DNA of 51,255 nt from Bacillus subtilis subsp. subtilis (GCA_021733645.1 JAHREJ010000032.1:1-51255), one strand, 5' to 3'. Counted from the stretch's first letter, positions 36,111 through 46,658 are shown. The notes: generated by a model not told the origin, from the sequence alone. Numbers and translations are program-made.

Positions 36111-36944
36111 TCACGGCGGGGCCACGGCGCCATCGGCCGCGGCATACAGCAGGTCCAGCTCGTGCGGGGTGAGTTCGCGCCAGGCACCCTTGCCAAGCGG
36201 CCCCATCGGCAACTGCCCGATCGCTACGCGCACCAGTCGCAGCACGTTGATGTCCAACGCCGCCAGCAGCCGCCGGATATGCCGGTTGCGGCCCTCTTCC
36301 AGCACCACTTCCAGCCAGGCCGTCTTGTCGCCACTGCGCAGCAGCGTGGCGCGGCGCGCACGCAGCAGCTCGCCTTCGTCTTCCACACCGGTGCACAGCG
36401 CCTGCAGCTGTGCCGCATCGGGGATGGCGTCGATCTGTACGTGGTAGGTCTTGTCCGGGCCGGTGGCCGGATCGGTCAGGCGAGCGGCCCACTGGGGGTC
36501 GTTGCTGAACAACAACAGGCCTTCGCTGGCCTTGTCCAGGCGCCCGGCCGGCGCGATCCAGGGCAAGCCGGCGCCGTCGAAGCAGCGGTAGACGGTGTCA
36601 CGCCCCTGCTCGTCCTGCGCGGTGGTGACCAGGCCACGCGGCTTGTTGAGCATCAGGTGGATGCGCCGCGGCGCATCCAGCGGCTGACCATCGACGCGCA
36701 CGTGGTGGCGTCCGTCGACAATTGGAAATTCGGGATTGTTGATCACGCGGCCATCGACGGTGACCCGGCCGGCTTCGATCCAGCGGGCCGCTTCGGTGCG
36801 TGAGCACAGGCCGGCCTTGGACAAGACCCGCGCCAACCCATGACGCGGGGCGCCGTCGCTGCGCGAGGTGCTTGCCGGTGACGCACGCCGCTCGGGGCGG
36901 CGTGGTCGAGAGGCAGGCACGGCAGGCGGCCGGCGTGTGCTCAT
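36111..36944 (-). CDS. Pseudouridine synthase, RsuA/RluB/RluF family
   Basis: Converts a uridine in ribosomal RNA to pseudouridine. The 277-residue protein has a basic, disordered N-terminus (1-35), an S4 RNA-binding domain (about 36-85, LARVLSKAGLCSRTEAARWI) and the catalytic domain with Asp137 in PAGRLDKASEGLLL, the GRLD signature of the RsuA/RluB/E/F subfamily. LNKPRGLVTT and EGRNRHIRRLLAAL are further family segments. RluB or RluF (23S rRNA) is more likely than RsuA, but sequence alone does not decide. It is flanked on both sides by small secreted proteins sharing a motif. Confidence 0.9.
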   Translation of the reverse strand: MSTRRPPAVPASRPRRPERRASPASTSRSDGAPRHGLARVLSKAGLCSRTEAARWIEAGRVTVDGRVINNPEFPIVDGRHHVRVDGQPLDAPRRIHLMLNKPRGLVTTAQDEQGRDTVYRCFDGAGLPWIAPAGRLDKASEGLLLFSNDPQWAARLTDPATGPDKTYHVQIDAIPDAAQLQALCTGVEDEGELLRARRATLLRSGDKTAWLEVVLEEGRNRHIRRLLAALDINVLRLVRVAIGQLPMGPLGKGAWRELTPHELDLLYAAADGAVAPP

Positions 36945-36963
36945 CGTGCGCCGCGCAGGCGGC

Positions 36964-37473
36964 TTACTTCTTCTCGCCCGGCTTGGTATCAGCCGGTGCT
37001 TCAGCCGCCGCCGGCGCGGCGGCCGGGACCGGACGCGCCTTGACCACGCGCACGCCGCGCGCCTTCATCCAGGCGTCGAACTCCTCGGCGGTCATGCGCT
37101 TGCCGTTCTGGCTCATGTCAAAACGCCACGGCGTATTGTCGAACTCGGTCGCCGGCTTGTACGCCGCCGGATCGTTGGCCTTGATCGCCGGTGCACCGGG
37201 CATCGCCTTGGCGATGTTCTGGCAACCATCGATGCGCAGGCGCTGCAGCACGCGGTCCAGCGACTGCTGCTGATCAAAATTGGACGTCAGCACGCCTGCG
37301 GGCATGCCCAACTGCACGTTGCGGATGTAGAGCTCTTCGGCCACCGGCGCGATGGCGGTGGCCGGCAGCGGCAGCGGCGAGGCGCTGATGGCATGGGCCG
37401 AGCAATCCACGGCTGCGTAGGCGGTGGGAACCAAGGCCAGGCCGAGCACGGCGGCCAGTGCGATACGCAGCAT
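36964..37473 (-). CDS. Small secreted protein with EFDAWMK motif
   Basis: Unknown family; 169 residues from ATG 37473, which gives a signal peptide (MLRIALAAVLGLALVPTAYA). An ATG three codons upstream (37482) is also possible. The mature protein has two cysteines (VDCSAH and IDGCQN). The C-terminal part WRFDMSQNGKRMTAEEFDAW (about 121-140), then MKARGVRVVK, closely parallels the lipoprotein at 35683-36018. An Ala/Pro-rich tail ends PGEKK. Its stop is 19 bases before the pseudouridine synthase start, so the two may share a transcript. Function is unknown. Confidence 0.7.
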   Translation of the reverse strand: MLRIALAAVLGLALVPTAYAAVDCSAHAISASPLPLPATAIAPVAEELYIRNVQLGMPAGVLTSNFDQQQSLDRVLQRLRIDGCQNIAKAMPGAPAIKANDPAAYKPATEFDNTPWRFDMSQNGKRMTAEEFDAWMKARGVRVVKARPVPAAAPAAAEAPADTKPGEKK

Positions 37474-37682
37474 GGGATGCATCCAGGGAAAGGGGCGACG
37501 CGCCGAGTTTAACAGCGCCACAACGGCTTTCAAGATCCCACATTCAATGAATACGGCAACTTGTTGGATTTATTGCTGATTTCTTGTCTGATTCGCGGAA
37601 ATCCGTCTCCGCCTCGGTCAACCGCGAGCGTTTGGGCCCCGTAGCGGCCGGTAGGCAGGTGGAGGCCTGGCTTTTCTGACTT

Positions 37683-37814
37683 CCGTTGGTGGGTCGGGCG
37701 CTGGGCCCCCATACCCTTGGAGGCGAAGTAAAGGAGGAGGGGGCGGCCGCAGGCCGACGCCGGGGGACATTCGCCGGAAAGGGTATGGGGGCCCAGCGCC
37801 CGACCCACCAACGG
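37683..37814 (+). repeat. Long-armed palindromic element, copy D
   Basis: Arms of 45 bases (37683-37727 and 37770-37814) are complementary at 42 positions; the three mismatches sit together just outside the GGCGAA/TTCGCC closing pairs. The core (GTAAAGGAGGAGG, inner hairpin, CCGGGGGACAT) is identical to copy A, while the middle of the arms is different. The preceding DNA (about 37620-37682) resembles the spacer between copies E and F but lacks a core. The remaining gap from 37474 shows nothing else I can name. Confidence 0.88.
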
Positions 37815-37871
37815 CCGCGTCACTAAAGATCCAAGCGCGCAAAGTGCTTGCCACGCGGATGAAAAAAGAAC

Positions 37872-37900
37872 AAAAAAAGGGCCCGGCAATGCCGGGCCCT
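37872..37900 (-). terminator. Rho-independent terminator of the OmpA-family gene
   Basis: On the minus strand AGGGCCCGGC and GCCGGGCCCT pair around a three-base loop and are followed by seven T residues, 26 bases after the stop. Confidence 0.93.
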
Positions 37901-37926
37901 CTTCTGAGGCTGTACTACCAGAAGGA

Positions 37927-39018
37927 TTAGTTCTGGACGTTCAGCTCGGTACGACGGTTCTTTGCACGACCTTCCGGGTTGTCCGAGCCATCCGGGTTGG
38001 TGTTCGGCGCAATCGGACGGCTCTCGCCGTAGCCGATCGGACCCACCAGACGCGAAGCGGACACGCCGTTCTTGGTCAGGTAGTCATACACGGTGGTGGC
38101 GCGACGCTCCGACAGCTTCTGGTTGTAAGCGTCGGTACCCTTGGAATCGGTGTGACCGGCAACTTCAACACGCAGATCCGGGTAACGCTTCAGGATCTCG
38201 GTGGCTTCGCTCAGGATCGCCACGGCGTCCGGACGCAGGGTCGCCTTGTCGAAGTCGAAGTTCACGCCCTTCAGATCGATGGAGACCGGGACCGGGCAAC
38301 CGTCCGGACCGATGGTCTGACCCGGCTGCGAATCCGGGCACTTGTCGTCGCAGTTGTTGACGCCGTCACCGTCGTCATCCAGGTCGGCGCAGCTCGGCGC
38401 AACCGGAGCCGGGGCAACCACAGCGGCGGTCGGAGCCGGGCCGAGCGGGATCACGACGCCGACCGAAGCCAGCACATCGCCGAACCAGCTTTCGTCGCGT
38501 GCAGCGATGCTCTGGTCGTCGAAGTCAGCGCGGTAGGCCACTTCGGCGCGCACAGCAACGCGCTTCTCGAAGGTGGTCTGCAGACCAACGCCGAGCTTGG
38601 CGGCGAAGTTGCCGTCCTTGCGCTCACGCGGACCGTTCAGGCTGTTGCCAGCGTACTCTTCTTCCGACTTCTGGTAGCCCAGACCCATCAGCAGGTAGGG
38701 GTTCCAGCCGCGGCCTTCAGCGATGAAGTGGCGACGCATGTCCAGCGACACGCCGTACTGGCTCCAGTTCAGATCCTGGTTGGCGTCGAAGTTCGGGTTC
38801 TGGTAGTTCAGTTCACCGTCCAGCGACCAGTTGGGGCTGATGAACTTACCGAGGCCCAGGGTCACGAACGGAGCGTCGTTGGTCAGACGGTCGTTATCCT
38901 GGAAATTGAAGCCGGCCGAACCGGTCAGGTACCAGCGGTCGTCAAAATCCTGCGCCGATGCAGCCTGGGCGAAAGCCAGACCGCCCAGCAGCGCGGCAGT
39001 GAGGATCTTCTTGTTCAT
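37927..39018 (-). CDS. OmpA-family outer-membrane protein (OprF-like)
   Basis: Abundant structural porin type of 363 residues that links the outer membrane to peptidoglycan. The signal peptide ends AAQAASAQ. An eight-stranded barrel (about 25-195; DRWYLTGSAGFNFQDNDRL, ending GVVIPL) is followed by an Ala/Pro hinge, an Asp-rich calcium-binding thrombospondin type 3-like segment (DLDDDGDGVNNCDDKCPDSQ, about 210-230) with cysteines, and the OmpA peptidoglycan-binding domain (NFDFDKATLRPDA, VEVAGHTDSKGTDAYNQKLS, about 250-360). The frequent preferred codons fit high expression. It is monocistronic. Confidence 0.94.
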   Translation of the reverse strand: MNKKILTAALLGGLAFAQAASAQDFDDRWYLTGSAGFNFQDNDRLTNDAPFVTLGLGKFISPNWSLDGELNYQNPNFDANQDLNWSQYGVSLDMRRHFIAEGRGWNPYLLMGLGYQKSEEEYAGNSLNGPRERKDGNFAAKLGVGLQTTFEKRVAVRAEVAYRADFDDQSIAARDESWFGDVLASVGVVIPLGPAPTAAVVAPAPVAPSCADLDDDGDGVNNCDDKCPDSQPGQTIGPDGCPVPVSIDLKGVNFDFDKATLRPDAVAILSEATEILKRYPDLRVEVAGHTDSKGTDAYNQKLSERRATTVYDYLTKNGVSASRLVGPIGYGESRPIAPNTNPDGSDNPEGRAKNRRTELNVQN

Positions 39019-39386
39019 TGAGTACAGCTCCTATTTCGGGGGTATGAAACCGGTAGAGGCATGGGCCAGCACCTGCGTCGTTTTCAGACTGCCGATTCAG
39101 CACGCCACCGCCGCGAACATTATGCTCAGGCGGGTGAAGGTGATGTTAACAGTCCCGTAACATGTGAAGACGACTGCCAGACCTCTACCGGCCCAGCTGG
39201 TGGCACCCTATACAGGTTGATGAAATTGCGCAAGACCCAGCAATGACAAGGGATTTGGGCATATTGCCCGGTGTTTCGGCTGCGCCGGCGCAGTATTGCG
39301 TGAAAAATGCGCCCCTGCCTTGATTCAGCGCAAGAACAGCCTTCATGGCGGACGTATGATGAACCACGTCCTGCACGGGAGCTGCC
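39019..39386. promoter_or_regulatory. Divergent promoter region of the OmpA-family gene and the oxidoreductase
   Basis: This 368-bp non-coding gap separates divergent genes. On the minus strand CATAAT (39119-39124) with TTAACA (39144-39149, 19-base spacer) could be the promoter of the OmpA-family gene; it would leave a leader of about 95 bases, similar in kind to the long leaders of other porin mRNAs. On the plus strand TATGAT (39355-39360) lies 26 bases before the oxidoreductase ATG with no good -35. A CTGCGCCGGCGCAG palindrome is at 39279-39292. No gene is visible here. Confidence 0.4.
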
Positions 39387-40409
39387 ATGAAAGCCGTGGG
39401 TTTGCGCCATTACCTGCCGATCGACGATCCCGCCGCGCTGCTCGATCTGACGCTGCCGCCCCCCGGCCCGCCCGGGGGGGCCGACCTGCTGGTGCGGGTA
39501 CAGGCTGTTTCCGTCAATCCGGTCGATACCAAGCAGCGCGCGCCGCGTGCGCAGCACGAAGATCCGCCGCGCATTCTCGGCTACGACGCGTCCGGCATCG
39601 TCGAGGCCATCGGCCCGGAGGTGACCGCCTTCGTCCCCGGCGATGAGGTCTATTACGCCGGTGACGTGACCCGCCCCGGTTGCAATGCGCAGTGGCACTG
39701 CGTGGACGAGCGGCTGGTCGGGCGCAAGCCGACCACGCTGGATTTCGCCGATGCCGCAGCACTCCCGTTGACCACCCTGACCGCCTGGGAACTGCTGTTC
39801 CAGCGCATGCCATTGCAGTTTGATGACCGCCGTCATGCCGGCCAGGTTCTGCTGATCATCGGCGGGGCCGGCGGGGTCGGCTCGATCGCGATCCAGCTGG
39901 CCCGGCATGCCGGATTCACCGTGGTGGCCACCGCCTCGCGCACCGCGTCGGTGCAGTGGTGCCTGCAGATGGGCGCCCACCACGTGATCGATCACCACCA
40001 GCCCCTGCCCCCGCAGTTGCAGGCACTGGGCATCGCGCAGGTGCAGGCGGCGCTGAACCTGGCCGACACCGACCGGTACTGGGACGTGCTTGGCGAGCTG
40101 CTGGCACCGCAGGGTCATGTGGGCCTGATCGTGGAGCCGCGTGATGCGCTGCGTATCGGCGACCCCTACAAGGCCAAGTGCATCGGCATCCACTGGGAAT
40201 TCATGTTCGCTCGGGCGAAATTCCGCACCGCCGACAGGATCGAACAACACCGCATCCTCAACCGCGTGGCCAGCCTCGTCGATGCCGGCGAGCTGCGCTG
40301 CACGCGCAGTGCGCACCTTGGTCCGATCACCGCCGCCAATCTGCGCAACGCACACCGCCAGCTGGAAGGCGGCGGGGTGATCGGCAAGCTGGTGTTGTCG
40401 GGCTGGTAG
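39387..40409 (+). CDS. Zinc-binding-alcohol-dehydrogenase-family quinone oxidoreductase
   Basis: Medium-chain dehydrogenase/reductase of 340 residues. It has the GroES-like domain (VSVNPVDTKQR, ILGYDASGIVEAIG, VPGDEVYYAGD) and a Rossmann domain with IIGGAGGVGSIAIQLA (about 154-169), the AxxGGVG pattern of NADPH-dependent quinone oxidoreductases. The catalytic and structural zinc cysteines of alcohol dehydrogenases are absent, so despite the family name it is probably a zinc-free reductase of enones or quinones. The start ATG 39387 is preceded by GGGAG. The gene stands alone between the OmpA-family promoter and a YczE-type membrane gene. The true substrate is unknown. Confidence 0.88.
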   Translation: MKAVGLRHYLPIDDPAALLDLTLPPPGPPGGADLLVRVQAVSVNPVDTKQRAPRAQHEDPPRILGYDASGIVEAIGPEVTAFVPGDEVYYAGDVTRPGCNAQWHCVDERLVGRKPTTLDFADAAALPLTTLTAWELLFQRMPLQFDDRRHAGQVLLIIGGAGGVGSIAIQLARHAGFTVVATASRTASVQWCLQMGAHHVIDHHQPLPPQLQALGIAQVQAALNLADTDRYWDVLGELLAPQGHVGLIVEPRDALRIGDPYKAKCIGIHWEFMFARAKFRTADRIEQHRILNRVASLVDAGELRCTRSAHLGPITAANLRNAHRQLEGGGVIGKLVLSGW

Positions 40410-40532
40410 CGGCCGCGCGCCGGGACCGCGCGAAAATCGCAGCGGGTGTGTCTGCGCATTTTGGCGTGCATCTGTATCTGTCGCCGCGGGCGGGCGCAGC
40501 CTACATTCGAGGGCCCACCAGGTAACCCCGCC

Positions 40533-41150
40533 ATGCCGACCTCGCTGCCCCTTCGCCTGCTGCAACTGTTGTCGGGCCTGTTCCTTTACGGCATGGGCGC
40601 GGCGGTGATGATCCGCGCCGCGATCGGGGTGGCGCCCTGGGACGTGCTGTCGCAGGGCATCGCGCTGCAGACGCCGCTGTCGTTCGGGCTGGCAACCAAT
40701 GTGATCGGCGCGCTGGTGCTGCTGCTGTGGTGGCCGATCCGGCAGAAGCCCGGGCTGGGCACCGTGCTCAACGTGCTGCTGATCGGCCCCAGCGCCCAGT
40801 TCGGGTTGTGGCTGCTACCCCAGGCGCATGGGCTGGCCTGGCAGGTGCCGATGTTTCTGTGCGGCCTGCTGCTGGTGGCCTTGGCCACGGGCCTGTACAT
40901 CGGCGCGCGCTTCGGTCCCGGCCCGCGCGATGGCCTGATGACCGGCCTGCATGCCCGCACCGGCTGGCCGATCTGGATCGTGCGCAGCGCGATCGAAGGC
41001 ACCGTCCTGCTGATCGGCTGGTGGCTCGGCGGCAACGTCGGCGTCGGCACCCTCGCCTTCGCCCTGCTGATCGGGCCGCTGTGCGGGGTGACGCTGCCCC
41101 TGTTCGGGATCCACAACGCCAAGCCCGCCCCGGCCGCAGCCACCCCGTAA
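40533..41150 (+). CDS. YczE/YitT-type integral membrane protein
   Basis: A 205-residue membrane protein of the YczE/YyaS/YitT group, whose function is largely unknown (Bacillus YczE affects surfactin production post-transcriptionally). Five hydrophobic segments are visible. Family stretches include LSGLFLYGMGAAVMIRAAIGVAPWDVLSQG (about 11-40), YIGARFGPGPRDGLMTGLHARTG (about 125-147) and a C-terminal FALLIGPLCG. The start at 40533 follows AGGTAA; the open frame upstream is not convincing. It is 123 bases downstream of the oxidoreductase gene on the same strand. Confidence 0.85.
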   Translation: MPTSLPLRLLQLLSGLFLYGMGAAVMIRAAIGVAPWDVLSQGIALQTPLSFGLATNVIGALVLLLWWPIRQKPGLGTVLNVLLIGPSAQFGLWLLPQAHGLAWQVPMFLCGLLLVALATGLYIGARFGPGPRDGLMTGLHARTGWPIWIVRSAIEGTVLLIGWWLGGNVGVGTLAFALLIGPLCGVTLPLFGIHNAKPAPAAATP

Positions 41151-41206
41151 ACGCATCTGATACCGGCCGGACCAAGGACCGGCCAAACCACGATCCATCC
41201 GAAGAA

Positions 41207-43419
<2,213 letters not shown>

Positions 43420-43444
43420 CGCCACCCGATTTGAACCTGAATAC

Positions 43445-43601
43445 GGGCCGGTGAACGCATTCCCGGCCCGGCTCCGAACCTGAATGTCAAGCTTCAAGGT
43501 TCAGGATGCATTGGGAAATGGGCCCCTATCGTGCGCCAACTTTCCCGCTCACCACCCAGTTCGAGTGAGCGCGCGGACCCCACGTCTTGTTCGGGTCCGC
43601 T
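43445..43601. other. Intergenic hairpins after fadH
   Basis: The 291-bp gap between fadH and the hydrolase gene holds a GGGCCGG/CCGGCCC hairpin (43447-43470), short direct and inverted copies of GAACCTGAA (43434, 43475 and inverted at 43496), and a GCGGACCC/GGGTCCGC hairpin (43574-43601). None has a T run. They may end the fadH message, but this is not certain. Confidence 0.35.
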
Positions 43602-43710
43602 CCCGGGCGGCCCCGATGGCCGCCTCCCCATGACGCCAAGTCGTATCCCCGCCCCGTCCGCATGATCGGAGGGACCAGCCAGGTGCGGCCTACACGGAGC
43701 AAGGAGATTT

Positions 43711-44169
43711 ATGAAACTGGCCTGGATTCTCTGGCTGTCTCAGTTGTTGCCGCAGCCGGCGGCCGATTCGTTGTGCCTGAGCACGACGGTCTACCTCGAA
43801 GCGCGTGACCAGACCCTGCGCGGCCAGCAGGCCGTTGCCGAAGTGGCGCTGCGCCGCCTGGACAGCGGGCTGTGGGGCGACTCGATGTGCAAGGTGGTGA
43901 CCGCGCGCAAGCAGTTCGCCCCGACCATCGTGGCCCCCGGAACCCAACTGGGCAACGCCGACGCCTGGCAGGAAGCGATGACCGTGGCCTTCGATGCCGA
44001 GCGCAACTGGGCGCTGCCGGTGGGCGAGCGCAAGGAGATCGTGCCCGGGGCGAGTCACTTCGCCGCGCTGGCCATTGCCAACCCCAGCTGGCGCAATGCC
44101 TACCAGGTGGCCACGATCGGCGACCACACGTTCTATCGCGTGCAGAAACTCAAGCCACGCGCGTCGTAA
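43711..44169 (+). CDS. SleB-like cell-wall hydrolase (Hydrolase_2 family)
   Basis: A 152-residue exported protein with the Hydrolase_2/SleB-type catalytic fold, whose members act as lytic transglycosylases or amidases on peptidoglycan. A short signal sequence (MKLAWILWLSQLLPQPAADS) is followed by LCLSTTVYLEARDQTLRGQQ, with the conserved catalytic Glu in YLEAR. ASHF and GDHTFYR near the C-terminus are family segments. AAGGAG eight bases before the ATG is a strong ribosome site. It lacks any separate wall-binding domain, so it is a minimal version. It stands alone, 90 bases upstream of the GST gene. Confidence 0.85.
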   Translation: MKLAWILWLSQLLPQPAADSLCLSTTVYLEARDQTLRGQQAVAEVALRRLDSGLWGDSMCKVVTARKQFAPTIVAPGTQLGNADAWQEAMTVAFDAERNWALPVGERKEIVPGASHFAALAIANPSWRNAYQVATIGDHTFYRVQKLKPRAS

Positions 44170-44259
44170 CGGTCTGTTACGGCCATACCGTTGAGGATGC
44201 GGGGCCTGCTCTGGAATAGTGGGCAGCTGACCTTCCACCCATCCGTCAACGGAGTTTCC

Positions 44260-44871
44260 ATGAAGCTGTACAGCAAGCCCGGTGCCTGCTCCACCGCCGA
44301 CCATATCGCCCTGCAGTGGACCGGCCAGCCGTTCGAGGTGGAACTGCTCGACAAGGACACGCTGAAGGCGCCTGCATTCCTGAAGATCAACCCGGCCGGT
44401 TCGGTGCCCGCGGTGGTCGATGGCGATTTCATCCTGACCCAGAACGCGGCCATCATGGGCTACATCGCCGACACCTACCCGCAGGCGGGCCTGGCCGGTG
44501 ACGGCAGCGCCCAGCAGCGCGCCGAAGCCACCCGCTGGCTGTCCTTCGTCAACTCGGACCTGCACCCGGCGTTCAAGCCGTTGTTCGGCCCGGGCAACTT
44601 CCTTGAAGACGACACCCAGTACGACGCCCTCCGCGCCACCGCACGCAAGCGCCTGCGCGGCCTGTTCGAGCGCGCCGACCAGCAGCTCGCCGACCGCCCG
44701 TGGCTGGCCGGCTTCCGCAGCTTCGCCGATCCCTACTTGTATATCACCCTGCGCTGGGCCGCCGGCGCCAAGGTCGACCTGGGCGGTCTGGACAACATCG
44801 CCGCGTTCAAGGCGCGCATGGAGGCCGACGCAGGCGTGCAGGCCACACTCAAGGCCGAAGGTCTGAGCTGA
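44260..44871 (+). CDS. Glutathione S-transferase, beta class
   Basis: Conjugates glutathione to electrophiles or acts in thiol-disulfide exchange. The 203-residue protein opens with MKLYSKPGACSTADHIALQW; Cys10 in this motif is the beta-class hallmark residue that can form a mixed disulfide with glutathione, as in E. coli and Proteus GST. NPAGSVPAVV (cis-proline loop) and LTQNAAIMGYIAD (glutathione gamma-Glu site) complete the N-terminal domain; the helical C-terminal domain begins near residue 85. It starts at ATG 44260 with GGAG upstream. A strong terminator follows 31 bases after the stop. Confidence 0.92.
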   Translation: MKLYSKPGACSTADHIALQWTGQPFEVELLDKDTLKAPAFLKINPAGSVPAVVDGDFILTQNAAIMGYIADTYPQAGLAGDGSAQQRAEATRWLSFVNSDLHPAFKPLFGPGNFLEDDTQYDALRATARKRLRGLFERADQQLADRPWLAGFRSFADPYLYITLRWAAGAKVDLGGLDNIAAFKARMEADAGVQATLKAEGLS

Positions 44872-44902
44872 GGCATACAACGCCGCCTGCATTAATAAGA
44901 AG

Positions 44903-44931
44903 AGAGCCCGGCATTGCCGGGCTCTTTTTTT
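44903..44931 (+). terminator. Rho-independent terminator of the GST gene
   Basis: AGAGCCCGGC and GCCGGGCTCT pair around a three-base loop, then a run of seven T residues. Confidence 0.95.
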
Positions 44932-45081
44932 GTTCTTCGCCCATCTGAGGCGAGCGTCCTGTTGCAAGGGCTGTTTGCAAGGGCTGTCGCAGAGTGAGCA
45001 CGACCCTACGCGGGTGGCCGGGTGTGCAGGCGCCGTTTGGATCGGCTGGCGTCTTCGATCGGGCCAGTCGCGAGCGTGAGG

Positions 45082-45180
45082 GCCCGGTAGCAGCCGATAG
45101 GCCCCTGGTGCAAATGTCCCCCGGCCGCGTGGCGGCCTCCTCCTTTACTTTGCCCAGGGAGCTACCGGCTGCTACCGGGC
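45082..45180 (-). repeat. Long-armed palindromic element, copy E
   Basis: Arms 45082-45114 and 45149-45180 match at about 28 of 33 positions. The core is type 2 (GCAAA/TTTGC), with the shortest inner hairpin of the six copies (GGCCGCC with GCGGCC). It is nested with copy F inside a perfect 17-base inverted repeat at 45069-45085 and 45423-45439. Confidence 0.82.
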
Positions 45181-45321
45181 TCGGCTTGCGGTGCGCAGGT
45201 GGACACCACGCTTTTTTGACGGTGGTCGGTAAGTCGGGCGCCGGGCCGCGATGCCCTTGCCGACGACTGTCCGCCGGCGGCTCGCAGAAGAGCGGGTTTA
45301 CCGCCCGCTTCCGCAAGCCGA

Positions 45322-45426
45322 GCCCCTTCGCGGCCGGCAGGCTCCTGGCAAAGTAAAGGAGGAGGCCGTCGCCGCAGGCGTCGGCCGGGGGACATTTGCG
45401 CAGGGGCCTGCCGGCCGCCAAGGGGC
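45322..45426 (+). repeat. Long-armed palindromic element, copy F
   Basis: Arms 45322-45352 and 45395-45426 match at about 27 of 32 positions. The core is type 2, opposite in orientation to copy E, with inner stem GGCCGTCGCC/GGCGTCGGCC. The spacer between E and F (45181-45321) contains a further inverted pair (GGCTCGGCTTGCGG and CCGCAAGCCGAGCC) and a coreless remnant resembling the type 1 arm (GTCGGGCGCCGGGCCGCGATGCCC). The gap up to 45596 otherwise has nothing I can name. Confidence 0.82.
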
Positions 45427-45596
45427 CCTCACGCTCGCGGCAGGCCCGAGCGGAGTCAGCGCTACGATCCACCAGGAGGCGCCTCCCGGCGTTGCGCGAA
45501 GAACCTCTTTTTTGGGGGGCGCTGCCGGGTACCCGGAGCGCCCCCCTGGGTGGCGGCACGCGGTCTGCCTGGACACCCGCCACGCATGGGCTGGTG

Positions 45597-46658
45597 CTAC
45601 CCGATCGTACGCACCACCTTGCCCTGCGCGTCGCGCAACTCGGTCGGTTCCACCCGGATACGCAGCCAGCCGCCCGGCAGCGCGTACTGCCCACGCGCAG
45701 GCTTCAGCTGCGCCAGCACCGCCTGCAGGCTGGCCGGGCTGAGTGTGCAGCGCACGCTGGTCTCATTCTCCAGCTGCACGGCGTCCTCGGCGCCGGCCTC
45801 AAATTGCCATGAGCGCTCCCGATCCAGCAGGGTCAGCGCGCGCCCATGCCCCAGCCTCAACGGCAGCAGTTCCAGCACGCTGGCCACCTTGCCCGCGCCC
45901 AGCACCAGTTCAAACGCCTCGCCGTCGCGCTCCCACTGCAGGGCGTCCATGAACAGCATCGCGGTGGTGGACCCGTCCTTGGCGCTGCCGGCCTCTACCT
46001 GTGCGGCCAACGCCGGATCGGCCAGCAGCGACCCGCGCTCCAGATGGGTGATCCACAACGGCATGGCCGGCTCCAGCAGTTCCAGCAGCGCAGTGGTGGA
46101 CCACCGTTTGACCGCCGCCATCTCCTCGTCGGTCAGGCCCACCACCTGCAGCAGGCGCACCCGCCCGTTCGCGGTGGCCAGGGCGGGCAGCTGCGGGTCT
46201 TCGATGAAGGCCAGATGGCGCAGCGCGGTGCCCGTGTCCAGCGCAATCGGACCGTTTGCATCCAGGTGGTGGCCCGGCTCGAAGGCATTGCCACTCTTGA
46301 ATACATAGCGCGCCAGGTTCTGCAGGAGGCTCATCGGCCAGGTGGGCGGCGTGCTGTCCGGCCCCGCATCGGCCGGCGCGGCCAGGCGAAACGTCAACTC
46401 GAAGCCGAAGCCACTCTCCTGCGCATCGTCACTCTGCTTGTCATACAACTCCGAGAAGCCGTAGGTCACGTAGTGCCAGTGCGGTTCGGGCGTGTCGCTC
46501 CAGAACACGCTGATGCCGTCCAGCGGGTCCTGCCCGCCCAGCGTCCATGGCATCGCCGTGCCGAAGTGTTTCGGCTCCTGCCCCGGGTACAGCGCGGCCA
46601 GTGCGGCGTTGAGCGCGTCCCAGCCGGGCGTGTCGGAGGTGTCGGCGTGCTGCGCCAT
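45597..46658 (-). CDS. Suppressor-of-fused (SUFU) domain protein
   Basis: A 353-residue cytoplasmic protein with a SUFU-like domain in its first 200 residues (GWDALNAALAALYPGQEPKH, DPLDGISVFWSDTPEPHWHY, VTYGFSELY, FELTFRL). SUFU was defined in animal Hedgehog signalling; in bacteria the domain is widespread and comparative studies propose that many copies are immunity proteins of polymorphic toxin systems. No toxin gene lies next to it in this window. The C-terminal part (about 200-353) is a less conserved extension. AGGAAC upstream of ATG 46658 is the likely ribosome site. The neighbouring gene upstream on the same strand is of unknown function. Confidence 0.83.
   Translation of the reverse strand: MAQHADTSDTPGWDALNAALAALYPGQEPKHFGTAMPWTLGGQDPLDGISVFWSDTPEPHWHYVTYGFSELYDKQSDDAQESGFGFELTFRLAAPADAGPDSTPPTWPMSLLQNLARYVFKSGNAFEPGHHLDANGPIALDTGTALRHLAFIEDPQLPALATANGRVRLLQVVGLTDEEMAAVKRWSTTALLELLEPAMPLWITHLERGSLLADPALAAQVEAGSAKDGSTTAMLFMDALQWERDGEAFELVLGAGKVASVLELLPLRLGHGRALTLLDRERSWQFEAGAEDAVQLENETSVRCTLSPASLQAVLAQLKPARGQYALPGGWLRIRVEPTELRDAQGKVVRTIG

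Noticed and set aside
40533..41150. Antisense open frame opposite the YczE-type gene
   Set aside because: The plus-strand frame has hydrophobic segments and family motifs; the antisense frame has none.
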